6,091 nucleotides of DNA from Vitreoscilla sp. (GTDB lineage Bacteria; Pseudomonadota; Gammaproteobacteria; Burkholderiales; Burkholderiaceae), in the NCBI GenBank assembly GCA_014378125.1, contig JACMOG010000597.1:1-6091 (forward strand). Reading direction: 5' to 3'. The notes beneath the pieces were generated by a model that did no database searches, was not told where the DNA came from, and saw nothing but the letters and a program-made list of their open reading frames with translations. Position 1 is the stretch's first letter. Each line of letters opens with the position of its first letter. Shown here piece after piece: positions 5,005 to 6,091 of this stretch. The position numbers were made by a program, and so were the translations under genes.

Positions 5005-6091
5005 ATGAACGCGATCCTTCCCGACCTCGCAGGCCTTGCTCCGACGCCTCGCGCCCGCGCCAGGCAGCCGACCGACACGACCCCCCGCAACGGCGCCGAC
5101 GTGCTGCTGGCGACGCTGCTGGAGTTGGGCATCGATACGGTGTTCGGGTATCCGGGCGGCGCCGTGCTGCCGCTGTACGACGCGCTGCACCGAGAGCAGC
5201 GCATCCGCCACGTGCTGGTCCGCCACGAGCAGGCCGCCGTGCATGCGGCCCAGGGCTATGCGCGCAGCAGCGGCCGCCTGGGCGTGGTGTTCGTCACCTC
5301 CGGACCGGGCATGAGCAACACCACCACCGGGCTGCTCGACGCGATCAGCGACTCCGTCCCGATCCTGTGCATCAGCGGCCAGGTGGCCACCACGTCGATC
5401 GGCACGGACGCGTTCCAGGAGTGCGACGCGATGGGCATCTCGCGTCCGGTGACGAAATGGAACCACCAGCTGCGCGACGTGAAGGACGTGGCGGCCATCG
5501 TGCGCAAGTGCGTGTCCATCGCGCGCGGCGGACGGCCCGGGCCCGTGCTCATCGACTTTCCGAAGGACGTGCAGCTGGCCACCTGGGCGTTCGACGCGCC
5601 GGCGCCCACCGTCCGCGGGCGCGCCGACTGGCCGCCGCCCAAGTCGCGGCCCCTCAGCGCGATCCGCCGCGCCGCCGACCTGATCCGCGCGGCCGAGCGT
5701 CCCGTGCTGTACGGCGGTGGCGGCCTCGTCAACTCGGGTCCGGCGGCCTGCGCGGCCTTCACGGCGCTGGCGGACGTCACCGGCGCGCCCTGCACGCTCA
5801 CGCTGATGGGGCTGGGAGCGGTGCCGGCGTCGCACCCGCAGTTCCTGGGCATGCTGGGCATGCACGGCACGCTGGAGGCCAACCTGGCGATGCACGGCGC
5901 CGACGTGGTGGTGTGCGTGGGCGCGCGCTTCGACGACCGCGTGACGGGGCGCGCCGACGGCTCCTGTCCCACCGCGAAGTTGGTGCACATCGACATCGAT
6001 CCGACGTCGATCAACAAAGTGGTGCTCGCCGACGTCCCCCTGGTGGGCGACTGTGGCGAGCTGCTGTCGGACCTGTTGCGCGAGCTGGCCG
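5005..6091 (+). CDS. ilvB: Acetolactate synthase catalytic (large) subunit, 5' part, runs off the right edge
   Basis: The first 362 residues of a ThDP/FAD-dependent acetohydroxyacid synthase, the first common enzyme of valine, leucine and isoleucine synthesis. The N-terminal ThDP-binding (Pyr) domain has FGYPGGAVLPLYDAL (47-61), the activating glutamate E75 in RHEQAAVHAAQGYAR, TSGPGMSNTTTGLLDA (98-113) and IGTDAFQECDAMGISRPVTKWN (132-153). The central domain starts about residue 215 and includes VLYGGGG (234-240) and VCVGARFDDRVTG (303-315), then LVHIDIDP (326-333). GARFDDRVTG and IGTDAFQE mark true AHAS rather than pyruvate oxidase or other ThDP enzymes. SGPGMSN replaces the commoner SGPGATN. 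The ATG at 5005 gives a ~28-residue leader before the conserved core. It lacks a clear Shine-Dalgarno. The catalytic C-terminal domain and any small-subunit gene lie outside the window. Confidence 0.93.
   Translation, partial: MNAILPDLAGLAPTPRARARQPTDTTPRNGADVLLATLLELGIDTVFGYPGGAVLPLYDALHREQRIRHVLVRHEQAAVHAAQGYARSSGRLGVVFVTSGPGMSNTTTGLLDAISDSVPILCISGQVATTSIGTDAFQECDAMGISRPVTKWNHQLRDVKDVAAIVRKCVSIARGGRPGPVLIDFPKDVQLATWAFDAPAPTVRGRADWPPPKSRPLSAIRRAADLIRAAERPVLYGGGGLVNSGPAACAAFTALADVTGAPCTLTLMGLGAVPASHPQFLGMLGMHGTLEANLAMHGADVVVCVGARFDDRVTGRADGSCPTAKLVHIDIDPTSINKVVLADVPLVGDCGELLSDLLRELA

Noticed and set aside
3535..5988. Minus-strand 817-residue open frame
   Set aside because: Only its last 154 residues (CDF TM5 to the C-terminus) are real. 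The rest is antisense to acetolactate synthase or out of frame with lrp and the CDF N-terminal part, kept open by high GC.

Overview
The window is GC-rich DNA that looks like a betaproteobacterial chromosome, most likely order Burkholderiales (inference from the MFSFFRKK start plus Pro/Ala-rich linker of FtsY, and from the CzcD-like and Lrp/acetolactate synthase proteins). No rRNA or other firm taxonomic marker is present, so the genus is open.

Left edge (1-550): the first 79 codons of ftsY (SRP receptor) on the minus strand. Facing away from it is a tRNA gene with anticodon CAT (421-497), which has its own consensus-like promoter and a strong hairpin terminator behind it. A second compact hairpin terminator (342-360), pointing right, lies between the ftsY start and the tRNA promoter.

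Middle (550-3534), accessory in character: 550-675 has no gene but some small repeats. Then, all on the minus strand, come a small membrane-anchored protein of unknown function (676-1104), a 17-codon stub of a truncated MKYVDGT-type gene (1118-1168), a gene-free stretch (1169-1482), and a complete hipBA toxin-antitoxin operon (1483-3440). HipA keeps every kinase motif of the E. coli toxin. HipB is more than twice the E. coli length and carries a C-terminal extension resembling DUF3606. The hipBA control region is AT-rich and has two sites with the TATC-N10-GATA geometry known for the E. coli HipB operator. One overlaps a -10-like box placed so that the transcript could begin at the hipB ATG.

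Right part (3535-6091): a CzcD-like cation diffusion facilitator broken by an internal deletion of about 94 bp with frameshift that removes transmembrane helix 4. It lies 21 bp downstream of an Lrp/AsnC regulator gene, and the two were probably one operon. Divergent from lrp is the 5' part of an acetolactate synthase catalytic-subunit gene, which runs off the window. The 100-bp divergent region is AT-rich and holds a TAGAAA-N4-TTTCTG dyad, a plausible Lrp-family operator, suggesting that the Lrp protein controls the branched-chain amino acid gene.

The most unusual unit is hipBA, with its long antitoxin and its well-defined operator/promoter layout. The clearest damage is the CDF deletion.
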